Positions 18,042 to 27,702 of a DNA stretch of 64,000 bases are shown here, one piece after another. Positions within the stretch are counted from its first letter, which is position 1. Each line of letters starts with the position of its first letter. The notes under the pieces were generated by a model. It had not been told where the DNA came from, made no database searches, and was given only the letters and a program-made list of their open reading frames with translations. This stretch comes from Dyadobacter sp. MSC1_007 (GTDB lineage Bacteria; Bacteroidota; Bacteroidia; Cytophagales; Spirosomataceae): contig NZ_JAMOZL010000002.1 of assembly GCF_023667495.1 (NCBI RefSeq), positions 372,001 through 436,000 of the forward strand, written 5' to 3'. The position numbers were made by a program, and so were the translations under genes.

Positions 18042-19682
18042 ATGATCCAAAGCGATTTTGACTATACGTTACCTTTAAATCAGGCAATCCTGCTGCTGCT
18101 GGTCGTTTTGCTACTGCTACAATGCGGGTTGCTTTTCCGCAAGCACCGGCATTCCCGGAGGTTTGCGGTTAGGATTGGCCTTAATGTCCTGCTCTGGGCT
18201 GCTATCATGACGTTTGTTTTTAAACCTTATTTTCTTACAGATCGGCAATCGGCTACTGGCCTTATTATCTCGAAAAACGTCCCGTCGGATTTTAGCCGAC
18301 AGGTAAAAGACAGTCTTGTTTCCGCAGAGGTAATGCAGCCTGACAAACTGGATGACATCAGCTCCGACACGCTTATCCTGATCGGGCAGGATTTTCCGAA
18401 AGACTTTTTCGCTCGCATTAAAAAGTTAAAAAAAGCACCCGTAGTGCGCTGGATACCCTATTTTGCATCAGGGCAGTTACAAGCTTTGCATTGGAAGGGC
18501 ATTGTGCGAAAAGGTGAAATGCAGGTGATTAGCGGCACTATCAAATCGGCAGAAAAGCAAGTCTTGAAAGTTCGTTTTGGTTCACAGACGCTCGACAGTG
18601 CTTTGCTGGTTAAAGGGTTAAATGATTTTAGCCTGATGTTTCCCGTATTTGGTTTTGGCAGAACGGCTACGGAGCTGGTTTTGGGTGATCAAACGCTGGA
18701 TACACTCCGGTTTTTTGCGAGACCCGATGAAAAGCTTACCATTCGGTTTTTACTGAACAGCCCCGATTTTGAAAGCCGCAACCTCGCTAACTGGCTTGGA
18801 AAAAACGGGCATTCGGTATTGTACGAGGCGACGCTTTCGAGGGACATAAAGAGCACCTTGAACCTGAATAAAGCCAAAGATCCGGATCCGATCGTCACCG
18901 CGCCGACCAGCGCGACATCACCGGTGATTAAAAAAGCGGTATCAGCCGGGAAGAGCGTGCTATTTACAGGACTGACCGATGTTATCCGCGACCTATCGAC
19001 GATCAATGCAGCATTCGGTACGGGTTTTCGGGCCAGAAGGATTTCCAATGACGACCAGATAGCGCTTTCGCCGGAGCTGAATGCATTGCCTTATGCATTT
19101 GTCCGGAATGCATTGCAGGATCAAGCACCGCATTATCCGGTTATAGCAGAAAAAGTAACTGGCAGGGTGGTAGTAAGCCTTTTAAATGAAACTTTTCCGC
19201 TGCAACTGGCCGGTGACAGCGTCGGTTATCAGCGAATTTGGAATGAAATACTTGCATTGGCCCGTCCAGTGCCAGATTCGAACGCCTCTTGGACGGCTCC
19301 GCTAGTGAAAGGAATCCAGCATGAACTGCGGTGGAACAACTTTCCAAAATTGCCAGCCAGCGTGCGCATTGGAAACGATACTGTTTTCAGCACACCATCT
19401 GCATTGAATAGTGCTTCTGTGACGGCGTCTTTCCGTCCGTCTGAGTCAGGATGGGTAAAGGTAAGCGAGCCGGAAGAAGCTGAAATGTACGTTCAGGAAA
19501 CTTCCGGCTTCGTGAATGCGCTACGAATGAAAGAGCTGGTAAAGTCAGCCAAACCATTAAATGCACGTGTTGCGGATGTAGCGAAACTGCCGGCGAAAAC
19601 ACCCATCCGCCTGCCCGACTGGGCGTGGTATGCCATCCTGATGGTGGTATTTGCGGCCGTCTGGATCGAGCAGAAATTATAG
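18042..19682 (+). CDS. Membrane protein of unknown function closing the MoxR/DUF58 block
   Basis: I do not recognise a named domain in this 546-residue protein. It has two hydrophobic helices at the N-terminus (about 14-27 and 42-60), a long hydrophilic middle and a single helix at the C-terminus (WAWYAILMVVFAAVWIEQKL). This layout resembles BatA-like or DUF58-operon membrane proteins with a C-terminal anchor, but there is no DxSxS motif. The 46-bp gap from the DUF4175 gene and shared strand make it the last gene of the block. It converges with the FtsX permease gene, 11 bp between stops. Confidence 0.7.
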   Translation: MIQSDFDYTLPLNQAILLLLVVLLLLQCGLLFRKHRHSRRFAVRIGLNVLLWAAIMTFVFKPYFLTDRQSATGLIISKNVPSDFSRQVKDSLVSAEVMQPDKLDDISSDTLILIGQDFPKDFFARIKKLKKAPVVRWIPYFASGQLQALHWKGIVRKGEMQVISGTIKSAEKQVLKVRFGSQTLDSALLVKGLNDFSLMFPVFGFGRTATELVLGDQTLDTLRFFARPDEKLTIRFLLNSPDFESRNLANWLGKNGHSVLYEATLSRDIKSTLNLNKAKDPDPIVTAPTSATSPVIKKAVSAGKSVLFTGLTDVIRDLSTINAAFGTGFRARRISNDDQIALSPELNALPYAFVRNALQDQAPHYPVIAEKVTGRVVVSLLNETFPLQLAGDSVGYQRIWNEILALARPVPDSNASWTAPLVKGIQHELRWNNFPKLPASVRIGNDTVFSTPSALNSASVTASFRPSESGWVKVSEPEEAEMYVQETSGFVNALRMKELVKSAKPLNARVADVAKLPAKTPIRLPDWAWYAILMVVFAAVWIEQKL

Positions 19683-19693
19683 CCTGGTGCTGA

Positions 19694-22330
19694 TCAATCC
19701 GATTTCAAAGATTTTACCGGATTCATCAGCGCGGCCCTTACCGATTGAAAACTGATCGTGACGAGCGTAATAAGGATCATCAGCGTGGCTGCTCCTGCAA
19801 ACATACCGGCGTCCAACTCAATATGATAGGCGAAGCTCTGCAGCCATTGGTGCATGAGCCACCAGGCTAACGGAAATGCGAGGAGGACCGCAATCAGCAC
19901 AAGCGCCACGAAATCCTTCGAAAGAAGTGTTACCACGCTGCCCACACTGGCTCCCAGTACTTTACGTACACCTATTTCCTTTTTACGACGCTCGGCTGTG
20001 AATGCGGCGAGGCCGAACAAGCCCAGGCAGGAGATGATAATGGCCAGAACGGCAAAGTATTTCGCAAGTTCACCCACGAGTTTTTCGGAAGCGTATTGAG
20101 CTTCGTAGTCGTTGTCCAGGAACCGGTAGTCGAAGGAATAGCCTGGGTTGAATTTCTTGTAAAAATCACGAATGCGGCCGATGGCTTGCGCTTCCTGGCC
20201 TGCCGCAATTTTCGCCATCACCAGCATGGTTTCCGCAGGTGATATGTACAGAATAAAAGGCCTGATAGCTTCGTGCAACGAGTTGAAATGGAAGTTTTTG
20301 GCCACCCCAACGATGCGTTGTTCCGTTCCGCCGATCATGATCGTTTTGCCGACCGGGTTGGCTATTTCCATAGCTTTCACAGCCGCCTCATTGACGATAA
20401 TACTGTTCGCCTCCGTCCCGAATGTTCGCGAAAAGCTGCGACCTGCTGCTATTTTGATGCCTATGGTCTCGATGAGGTCATAATTGACGGGCATCCGATA
20501 AAAACGGATCTTGTCGTCGGTGTTTTTGCCTTCCCAGCGAACGCCTCCACCTGTGCCGGGCAGGAATGCGGGAAGGATGATTTTTTGCTGGATGCTCGAT
20601 GCATTGACGATCCCGGGAAGCGATTTGAGCCGCGCCAGGAACGCATCGCTTTTTGCAGCCGCATTCCCTTCCATTTCAAAATAAATGATATTCTCTTTGT
20701 CGTAACCGGGATTTTTGCTTTGAACATAACCGATTTGACGATAAACCACCATCACAGAAACGATGAAAATAACTGACACCGTAAACTGAAACACGACCAG
20801 TCCTTTACGCACCCATAGCTCGCTCAGCGGATTGATCAGTTTGCCTTTCAAAGTAAGGGCCGGGTTGAAGCCTGAAAGGTATAATGCCGGGTAACTACCT
20901 GAAATTAAGCCTGTAATAAGGGTTATAGTTACCAATGTGGCAGCCAGCGTCCAATCGAAATGCAGGGTGAGGTTTTTTCCTGTAAGTGCATTGAAATTTG
21001 GTAAAATAAGAAAAACGGCAATTACTGCCAGCAGCAGTGTGACGAAGCTCATGAGCAGTGATTCTCCCAGAAACTGGAAGATCAATGTTATTCTTCCTGC
21101 GCCTAGTGCTTTTTTGACACCTACCTCCTTGACCCGCACGGATGCTTTTGCCGTGGAGAGATTCATAAAATTAATGCACGCTATGAGAAGGATGAAAATC
21201 GCGATCGCACCAAATAGTTTCACATATTCGATCCTGCCGCCTGCCTGAGTGCCGTTTTCGTATTTTCCGTGAAGATAACCGTCGGAATAATTTCGGATGA
21301 ATAGTTTTGAAGTCTTATCATTCAGTTTTTTTGCAGCCAGCGCTGCCAGTTTCTGTTCAAATCCGACCTTATCCGCGCCAGCTTTCAGTACTACAAAATT
21401 TCTGAATGGCCCACTCGCGGTACTAGGCATACCAGACTGCGGCAGGATATCGTCCCAGGCGCTGAGGGGGATCAGGAAGTCGGATCGTTCTGTGGAATTG
21501 GAAGGGAAATCCTCGAATACACCGGAAACCTGGCATTTGCGCGAATAAGCCTGCCATTTCCAGTCGAGTGTTTTGTTTAAGGCATTATCGGTAGAGCCAA
21601 AAAGGCGCACGGCAAGCTTCCGGGAGATCACAACATTGTTTTTATCTTCCAGCACGGACTCCGGATGCCCTTGCAGCAATGGAAAGGAAAACGCCTTGAA
21701 ATAGTCAGAGCTAACAAAATTCCCGGAAGCGCCAATCGTGCGTTCGCCGGTTGTGAGATTGAATTTCTGAAACCAGGAAGGCGGTGTGGTACTGACCGTC
21801 ATTTCCACTTCCGGCATTTCACGCAGCAATATATCTTTCAGCGCTCCACCCGTGCCCTCGGATGTGACGATTCCCGTGCCGCCTTTTTCATGGATCATAA
21901 CCTGATAAAGTCGGTCGCCCTTTTCATGGAATTTGTCAAAACCAAGCTCGTCTGTCACCCACAGGTAAATCAGCAGGGTACAAACAAGGCCCGTTGACAA
22001 GCCAACCACATTGAGCAAAGTAAACTGGCGGTTTTTTATGAAATGGCGCCAGGCCGATTTGAAATAGTTTCGAAGCATATCAGGACCAGGTATCTGAATG
22101 GATGGAGATTCGATTTTTCTTTCTTTCAAGAATTGGGGACGAATGTGTTTGATGGCCGACAAGATATATTCAAGCCGTGCCAGACCAATGCCTGCTTCCT
22201 TTGTCCGCTTTGCGAATACTTCGTCGAGATTGCCGAGGAGGTCTTCGGTATAACGCCGGGCAATCAGTTTCTCCAACATATAACCCACCCAGCGCGGTGG
22301 CTTTGGGGCTTTTTCCAAACTGTCAGGCAT
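19694..22330 (-). CDS. FtsX/MacB-type ABC transporter permease with N-terminal permease prefix domain
   Basis: An 878-residue membrane protein. Residues 1-80 form the 'permease prefix domain 2' seen in Bacteroidota permeases linked to PadR regulators. Then come two MacB-periplasmic-core/FtsX units: helix near 100, large periplasmic domain, three helices around 375-500, a second periplasmic domain and three C-terminal helices with the FtsX signature AAFTAERRKKEIGVRKVLGAS. No ATPase domain is present, so an ATP-binding partner must be encoded elsewhere. It is the third gene of the padR operon, 44 bp after a paralogous permease. Likely exports or releases an amphiphile, peptide or lipoprotein; substrate unknown. 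Confidence 0.88.
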   Translation of the reverse strand: MPDSLEKAPKPPRWVGYMLEKLIARRYTEDLLGNLDEVFAKRTKEAGIGLARLEYILSAIKHIRPQFLKERKIESPSIQIPGPDMLRNYFKSAWRHFIKNRQFTLLNVVGLSTGLVCTLLIYLWVTDELGFDKFHEKGDRLYQVMIHEKGGTGIVTSEGTGGALKDILLREMPEVEMTVSTTPPSWFQKFNLTTGERTIGASGNFVSSDYFKAFSFPLLQGHPESVLEDKNNVVISRKLAVRLFGSTDNALNKTLDWKWQAYSRKCQVSGVFEDFPSNSTERSDFLIPLSAWDDILPQSGMPSTASGPFRNFVVLKAGADKVGFEQKLAALAAKKLNDKTSKLFIRNYSDGYLHGKYENGTQAGGRIEYVKLFGAIAIFILLIACINFMNLSTAKASVRVKEVGVKKALGAGRITLIFQFLGESLLMSFVTLLLAVIAVFLILPNFNALTGKNLTLHFDWTLAATLVTITLITGLISGSYPALYLSGFNPALTLKGKLINPLSELWVRKGLVVFQFTVSVIFIVSVMVVYRQIGYVQSKNPGYDKENIIYFEMEGNAAAKSDAFLARLKSLPGIVNASSIQQKIILPAFLPGTGGGVRWEGKNTDDKIRFYRMPVNYDLIETIGIKIAAGRSFSRTFGTEANSIIVNEAAVKAMEIANPVGKTIMIGGTEQRIVGVAKNFHFNSLHEAIRPFILYISPAETMLVMAKIAAGQEAQAIGRIRDFYKKFNPGYSFDYRFLDNDYEAQYASEKLVGELAKYFAVLAIIISCLGLFGLAAFTAERRKKEIGVRKVLGASVGSVVTLLSKDFVALVLIAVLLAFPLAWWLMHQWLQSFAYHIELDAGMFAGAATLMILITLVTISFQSVRAALMNPVKSLKSD

Positions 22331-22374
22331 AAAAACTTGGATTTAACTAGCATTGATTGATTTATCGAAACAAA

Positions 22375-25008
22375 TCACTCCGAACGCAGGCTCCTTACCG
22401 GGTTCATCATGGCTGCCTTGATGGCCTGAAAGCTGACGGTCAGCATGGTAATCAGCAAGGTGCCGAGGCCTGTGAGGGCGAATATCCACCAGGTAATATT
22501 GGTTCGGTACTCATATTTTTGGAGCCATTTGTCCAGAAAATAATAGGCGGCCGGTGTCGCTATCACGAATGCAATGCATACGAGCATTACAAAGTCGCGG
22601 GACAATAATCCCCAGACATTGAATATCGTCGCGCCAAGTACTTTTCGCACGCCTATTTCCTTGGTACGCTGCTCTGCGATGAACGACGCCACGCCAAACA
22701 GCCCGAGGCAACTGATCATGATGGCTAGTATCGAGAAAAAGGTGGTCAGTTTGCCAATGCGCACTTCATCGAAAAACTTTCGGGCATAAGCTTCGTCTAC
22801 AAATTCATATTCAAAAGGAGATCCCGGGTCGTATTTTTCGAATATGGGTTTTATTTTTTCCAAAGCGGTTGCCGTGCTGATCGACGGCTTAATGCGGATG
22901 TTCACGACACCGCCTCCTTCTCGTGCGAGACAGAATATCAGCGGCCTCACAGGGGCATAAGGTGATTGCACGATGATGTCTTTGATGACGCCCACGATCT
23001 TGTAAGGCTTTTTGAACCACGTCAATTGTTCGTCGATTGGTGACTGGAGGCCCATGAATTTGACTGCCGTTTCATTGACGACCAATGCCACCGAATCCGT
23101 CGCGAATTCGCGGGAGAAATCGCGTCCCTCCTTGAATTGCCAGCCTATCGTTTTACCATATTCATAAGAAACTTCATCGAAGGCGAAATCGACGGATTGC
23201 GCAGGGTCTTTCCCTTTCCATTCAAAACCGCTCGTCGACGACCATGATTGCGTAGTTGGACTGTTGGATTCTGCTACTTCGATTACTGCACCGGTATTTT
23301 TCAATTCCTGACGTACCACTTCGAAATGCTTGTGGATGTCGGACGTATTGCGGTAGGAAGTAATAAGGCCGTGGCGACTGTAACCAACGGGGCGATTCTT
23401 GGCATACTGGATCTGCCGGAATACAACAGCCGTTCCGATAATGAGTACAATGGAAACGGAGAACTGCACAACCACCAGCACTTTACGCGGGACGGCGGCA
23501 AAACGTCCCGCCCGAAACGTCCCTTTCAACACTTTTACCGGTTGGAAAGAAGACAGATAGAATGCCGGGTAGCTGCCCGCTATCACTGCCGTGATAATGC
23601 TGAAACCGGCCCCGGCGATCCAGAACACAGGTTGGGACCACGGCATAACGATCTTTTTATCAGCTACTTCGTTGAAAAACGGTAAAATCAGCATTACGAG
23701 CGACAACGAGAGCACGAATGCAAACGCCACAACCAGAAATGATTCCGTGAAGAACTGGGTGACTAACTGGTTCCTGACCGAGCCGACGGCTTTTCTGATC
23801 CCTACCTCTTTGGCGCGTTTTTCTGAACGTGCCGTGCTGAGGTTCATGAAGTTAATGCAAGCAAGAAGTAACACGAAAACACCGATCGTGCCGAAAAGCC
23901 AAACGAACTCGATGCGTCCACCGACACGCTGCCCCTGTTTAAACTCAGAGAACAAATGCCAGTCGCTCATTGGGTTCAGGAATACGTCAGGCTTGTATTT
24001 CAGTTGTTCTTTGTTGATGTTTTTCTTCTTGATATCCCTGATCCTGGCCGTGACCGCTTTGATATCCGCATGATCATTGAGCTGTACAAAAGTCTGGTAG
24101 GCATTGGGCCGCCACGGATCTTCCATGGTTTTCAGCCATGGGTTCGCTGCGATCATCTGTTGCCACGGCGCGATAAATTCCAGGTCTTTGAATGAGGTAT
24201 TATAAGGAAGGTCTTCGTAAACGCCGGTCACTTTGGCCGTCAGGTTATTATCGATCTTAATCGGCTTGTCCATCGGGTCCGCGTCGCCGAAATAGGCTTT
24301 GGCGACAGATTCGGACAGCATAATGGAATAGGGGTCTTTGAGGCCGGCATAAGTTCCTTTGAGCATTTTCAGGGAGAGCATTTCAGGAGCGCCAGGCTCG
24401 ATATAGCAGCCTTTTTTACTGAATTTTTTGTCACCAACGGCCAGGATATGCGGTATGGTCCCCGAAGCCATGAGCACGTGTTTGAAATCAGCACCGTAAC
24501 TATTTCTCAATTCTTCGCCCAATGGAAACGGAACGGACGTCTGCGTGCCGATCTCGTCATTATAAGTCTGGTGCTGCCATACCTGGGCAATGCGGTCATA
24601 GTTTTTGAAATGCTTGTCGAACGATAGTTCGTCGTAAATCCACAACCCGATCAGGATTGCTACGCCCATACCCATAGCCAGGCCGGTAATATTGATGAAG
24701 CTATAAGCCTTGTTTTTGGCCAGCGTCCGGAGCGAGATTTTAAAATAGTTGCGTATCATTTCAGGGCTAAATAAATAGGTAGGTGAATAGGCACTTGGTC
24801 TGCGTTTCATAAAATACGGCCTGATGTACCGGATGGCGGCCATTATATAGCTAAGCCGTGCTTTCTGGCGGCTACTCGTGGCGAATTGTATGCCATAAAC
24901 CTCGTGCAAATCGCCCAGGATGTCTTCCAGGAAATGCGGGGCGATGATGACGCTCAGCAGGCGGTCGACCCAAGCAGGCGGGCCATTGTTTGGAGAAACC
25001 TTGTTCAT
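22375..25008 (-). CDS. FtsX/MacB-type ABC transporter permease with N-terminal permease prefix domain
   Basis: An 877-residue paralogue of the protein encoded at 19694-22330 with the same layout: prefix domain at 1-80, double MacB-core/FtsX units, and the signature EQRTKEIGVRKVLGATI near the C-terminus. Paired FtsX motifs (RAKEVGIRKAVGSVRNQL and EIGVRKVLGA) show the internal duplication. It starts 2 nt after the padR stop, so expression should follow PadR control closely. No ATPase gene is in the window. Confidence 0.88.
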   Translation of the reverse strand: MNKVSPNNGPPAWVDRLLSVIIAPHFLEDILGDLHEVYGIQFATSSRQKARLSYIMAAIRYIRPYFMKRRPSAYSPTYLFSPEMIRNYFKISLRTLAKNKAYSFINITGLAMGMGVAILIGLWIYDELSFDKHFKNYDRIAQVWQHQTYNDEIGTQTSVPFPLGEELRNSYGADFKHVLMASGTIPHILAVGDKKFSKKGCYIEPGAPEMLSLKMLKGTYAGLKDPYSIMLSESVAKAYFGDADPMDKPIKIDNNLTAKVTGVYEDLPYNTSFKDLEFIAPWQQMIAANPWLKTMEDPWRPNAYQTFVQLNDHADIKAVTARIRDIKKKNINKEQLKYKPDVFLNPMSDWHLFSEFKQGQRVGGRIEFVWLFGTIGVFVLLLACINFMNLSTARSEKRAKEVGIRKAVGSVRNQLVTQFFTESFLVVAFAFVLSLSLVMLILPFFNEVADKKIVMPWSQPVFWIAGAGFSIITAVIAGSYPAFYLSSFQPVKVLKGTFRAGRFAAVPRKVLVVVQFSVSIVLIIGTAVVFRQIQYAKNRPVGYSRHGLITSYRNTSDIHKHFEVVRQELKNTGAVIEVAESNSPTTQSWSSTSGFEWKGKDPAQSVDFAFDEVSYEYGKTIGWQFKEGRDFSREFATDSVALVVNETAVKFMGLQSPIDEQLTWFKKPYKIVGVIKDIIVQSPYAPVRPLIFCLAREGGGVVNIRIKPSISTATALEKIKPIFEKYDPGSPFEYEFVDEAYARKFFDEVRIGKLTTFFSILAIMISCLGLFGVASFIAEQRTKEIGVRKVLGATIFNVWGLLSRDFVMLVCIAFVIATPAAYYFLDKWLQKYEYRTNITWWIFALTGLGTLLITMLTVSFQAIKAAMMNPVRSLRSE

Positions 25009-25010
25009 GG

Positions 25011-25355
25011 CTATGAAAAGCTAAGTTTCGGAGAGAGTTTATCGGCAGGAATGGCTTGCCAGAGCTGCTGACGAATATTCTGTATTTCCTGCAATGCCCG
25101 GTTTCCATAGCTGGTAATGGTAAAAAAGCGTTTCCTGCGTCCGCCGCGCTCGGCCGTAGCCCCTCCCATTTCGGAGGTAAGAAAACCTTTTTCTTCCAGC
25201 CTGTATAAGGTAGCATGCACAGCACTGAGCGAAATGGAACGTCCTGTAAATTCCTGAACGCTTTCCCAAATGGTAACACCGTAGGCCTGTTCGGTGCAGG
25301 CCGCTACTACTAACAGGACGATTTCTTCAAATTCTCCCAGAAAAGTTCTTTTCAT
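25011..25355 (-). CDS. PadR family transcriptional regulator
   Basis: A 114-residue winged-helix regulator from the ATG at 25355 (begins MKRTFLGEFEEIVLL, the usual opening of permease-linked PadR proteins); an in-frame ATG at 25370 would add five residues. The recognition region SLSAVHATLYRLEEKGFLTSE followed by the basic wing ERGGRRKRFFTIT is clear. PadR proteins are dimeric repressors relieved by small molecules. It is the first gene of an operon with two FtsX permeases, suggesting regulation by the exported compound or by envelope stress. Confidence 0.9.
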   Translation of the reverse strand: MKRTFLGEFEEIVLLVVAACTEQAYGVTIWESVQEFTGRSISLSAVHATLYRLEEKGFLTSEMGGATAERGGRRKRFFTITSYGNRALQEIQNIRQQLWQAIPADKLSPKLSFS

Positions 25356-25434
25356 ATCCAATGGAATCATTAGTTATAATAATGCAAAACAAATGTCTTG
25401 CCAGCAAGGCAAAATGGCCATCAAGATCACTAGC

Positions 25435-25452
25435 GGCGGCTTTTAAGCCGCC
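25435..25452. other. GC-rich hairpin between divergent padR and sigma factor genes
   Basis: GGCGGCTT and AAGCCGCC form an 8-bp perfect stem with a 2-nt loop in an otherwise AT-rich 200-bp divergent region. It could be an operator or a short transcript end. No T tract follows on either strand. Confidence 0.45.
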
Positions 25453-25556
25453 GGCCTTGTCCGAAACCGAACAGTTTTGTCCGTTGATGGACGGAAATAA
25501 AATTTTTTCACAAACCTTGTAACGTTTTCAGTGCATGGTCGTCTCTGCTATTGAAT

Positions 25557-26075
25557 ATGGATTTACAAGCCTTCAACCAACGCATTCTTCCCGTTCAGGG
25601 GCGCCTTTTCCGGCTGGCGCAAATGTTTCTTCGCAACCGCGAGGAAGCGGAAGATGCCATTCAGGACGTGCTCCTGAGGCTTTGGACGAACCGCCAGCAG
25701 CTTGAAGCCTATCAGAGTGTGGAGGCATTGGCGGTGCAAATGACGAAGAATATTTGTCTGGACAGGCTTAAATCCCATGATAAACAAAAAACGAGCCGGG
25801 AAACGGATATGACGGTTATGCAGGCAGTGGAAGTATCGCCTTACCGGCAGGTGGAAAACAGCGACAGCGCCGGGTTGATCCACCGGCTCATCGGCGAGCT
25901 GCCCGAACAGCAGAAGCTGGTATTGCACCTGCGTGACGTGGAGGAGTATACTTTGGAGGAGATCGAGGAAGTAACAGGGCTTAGTAATGCCAACATCCGT
26001 ACCATTCTTTCCCGTGCGAGGCAGAAGCTCCGGGAGAACTATTTAAAAGCAAATGACTATGAATCAGGATATTGA
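25557..26075 (+). CDS. RNA polymerase sigma-70 family factor (ECF type)
   Basis: A 172-residue sigma factor with region 2 (LFRLAQMFLRNREEAEDAIQDVLLRLW) and region 4 (LRDVEEYTLEEIEEVTGLSNANIRTILSRARQKLRE) and no regions 1 or 3, as in ECF factors. I use the ATG at 25557; a TTG two codons earlier is possible. The 3' end overlaps the next gene by about 17-23 bases, linking it to a membrane protein that is its likely anti-sigma factor. The two following genes encode exported DUF4097 proteins, plausible members of the controlled set. Confidence 0.92.
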   Translation: MDLQAFNQRILPVQGRLFRLAQMFLRNREEAEDAIQDVLLRLWTNRQQLEAYQSVEALAVQMTKNICLDRLKSHDKQKTSRETDMTVMQAVEVSPYRQVENSDSAGLIHRLIGELPEQQKLVLHLRDVEEYTLEEIEEVTGLSNANIRTILSRARQKLRENYLKANDYESGY

Positions 26076-26832
26076 AAAACTTCTCGAAAAATATTACGAT
26101 GGCGAAACAAGCCTGGAAGAGGAGCGCGCATTAAAACAGTTTTTTCAGAAAGGCGAAGTTCCGGAACATCTGCAAAGCCACGCCGCGCAGTTCGGGTACT
26201 TCGTCTCGGCCAGGCAGGAATTTCCGTCGCTGACTTTCAGCCATGAGCTGGCAGCCAAGCTGGATCCGCCGCAGCAAGGCCCGGTGCGCAGGTTTACAAG
26301 CTGGGTGGTGCGGATCGCCGCCGGTTTGGCGCTACTTATCATCGGTTTTGGGGCAGGATGGATGTTTCAGTCTAAATCAGGAAACGGGGACGGACTGGTT
26401 GCCCTGACCGGCGAGAATAAGGAAGTTGCCGAAATGAAAAAGGTGCTTGCATTTGAACAAATGGGCAATACTTCTGCAAGTGAGCGCATTCAGGCGGTGA
26501 ACCACAGTTACGAAATGTCGGATGTGGATCGTGATGTAACACAGCTGCTGGTCAATACGCTGAATTTCGACCCGAACGTAAATGTGCGGCTCGCAGCTTG
26601 TCAGGCCCTCACGCATTTCGCAAACGAGGAGGAAGTGAGTGAGGCGCTAATCCAGTCGCTGGCCATCCAGACCGATCCGAATATCCAGATATCACTGATC
26701 GAAGCATTGGTGGCCATTAAAGAGAAACGGGCGGTAAACCAGTTTCAGCAGCTTGCCCGCAATCAGGAAGTGCTCGACGTGGTGCGCCTGAAAGCGGAAG
26801 AAGGTGTGGACCGCCTCAAAGCCGACGTCTGA
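26059..26832 (+). CDS. Probable anti-sigma membrane protein with C-terminal HEAT-like repeats
   Basis: A 257-residue protein. The first 85 residues (opening MNQDIEKLLEKYYDGETSLEEE) resemble the cytoplasmic part of Bacteroidota anti-sigma factors. One membrane helix follows (VVRIAAGLALLIIGFGAGWMF, about 93-113). The extracytoplasmic part from about 155 carries HEAT-like repeats (DPNVNVRLAACQALTHF, DPNIQISLIEALVAIKEK). The start overlaps the sigma gene; an ATG at 26053 is an alternative. The pairing and topology suggest that it holds the sigma factor at the membrane and senses a periplasmic ligand through the helical repeats. That is inference; no cleavage or zinc-binding (ZAS) motif is visible. 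Confidence 0.78.
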   Translation: MNQDIEKLLEKYYDGETSLEEERALKQFFQKGEVPEHLQSHAAQFGYFVSARQEFPSLTFSHELAAKLDPPQQGPVRRFTSWVVRIAAGLALLIIGFGAGWMFQSKSGNGDGLVALTGENKEVAEMKKVLAFEQMGNTSASERIQAVNHSYEMSDVDRDVTQLLVNTLNFDPNVNVRLAACQALTHFANEEEVSEALIQSLAIQTDPNIQISLIEALVAIKEKRAVNQFQQLARNQEVLDVVRLKAEEGVDRLKADV

Positions 26833-26888
26833 TCGTAACCCTTTTATATCAAGTTTTAATTTTCTATTTATTTTTTCCAATCAAAACC

Positions 26889-27677
26889 ATGAAAAAAGCA
26901 CTTTTAATGGGTGTAGGGCTATTGTGTACCCTGGCCTCTGCGCAGGCGCAAACTCCTGAGTACAAGACCAAGCTTGCCAACACCAAGGATAAGAAGATTA
27001 CCATCGAACTTTCGGCCAGTGAGGTGAAGATCGAGGGGCATAACGGGGACGATGTGATCATTCAGGCATCGTCAGGCTATGAAGCGCCCCCGGAACGGGC
27101 GAAAGGGTTGAAACCTTTGTATTATTCGGCCGTCGATAATTCCGGTATAGGGCTATCCGTCACACCTGACGCTGGCGGACTGAAAATCGAGAAAGCGACG
27201 AGGAAGCAGATCAAGTACACGATGAAGGTACCTCGCCAGGTGTCCTTGTTGTTTAAGGAAACCAATTGGAGTGGCGGCGGAGGCATCACCGTTAGCAATA
27301 TGGACGGCGATCTCGAAATCAAGACCAATAACAGTAACATTACATTGAACAACGTGACCGGCCCAATCGTAGCCAACAGTACAAGCGGCGAGGTAAAAGC
27401 GATCTTTTCTAATCTCAACCAGGGCAAACCTACGGCTATATCGACTATCAGCGGGGAAATCGACATTTCGTTGCCCGCCACAGTGAAGTCGGACCTGAAA
27501 TTGAGGTCGATCAATGGTGAAATGTACACGGACTTTGACCTGGGTGTGAAGAATGTCAAAGATGGAATGTCACGCGTGGGTGGTGGCAGGAACATCGATG
27601 GCGCGATCAATGGAGGCGGAGTTGAGATGTCGATCAACACCATCAGCAGCAATATTTACATCCGTAAGCAGAAGTAG
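26889..27677 (+). CDS. Exported DUF4097-type beta-helix protein
   Basis: A 262-residue protein with a clear signal peptide (residues 1-20, ending AQAQ). The mature part is repetitive and beta-strand rich, with turns such as NGDDVIIQASSG, MDGDLEIKTNNSNITLNNVTG and TISGEIDISLP, typical of DUF4097 adhesin-like beta-solenoids. It is the third gene downstream of the sigma/anti-sigma pair and is followed by a related protein. The family is common behind ECF sigma operons and of unknown function; it probably acts in the periplasm or on the surface. Confidence 0.8.
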   Translation: MKKALLMGVGLLCTLASAQAQTPEYKTKLANTKDKKITIELSASEVKIEGHNGDDVIIQASSGYEAPPERAKGLKPLYYSAVDNSGIGLSVTPDAGGLKIEKATRKQIKYTMKVPRQVSLLFKETNWSGGGGITVSNMDGDLEIKTNNSNITLNNVTGPIVANSTSGEVKAIFSNLNQGKPTAISTISGEIDISLPATVKSDLKLRSINGEMYTDFDLGVKNVKDGMSRVGGGRNIDGAINGGGVEMSINTISSNIYIRKQK

Positions 27678-27702
27678 CATCCTTAACCTTGCATCTATAA
27701 CC

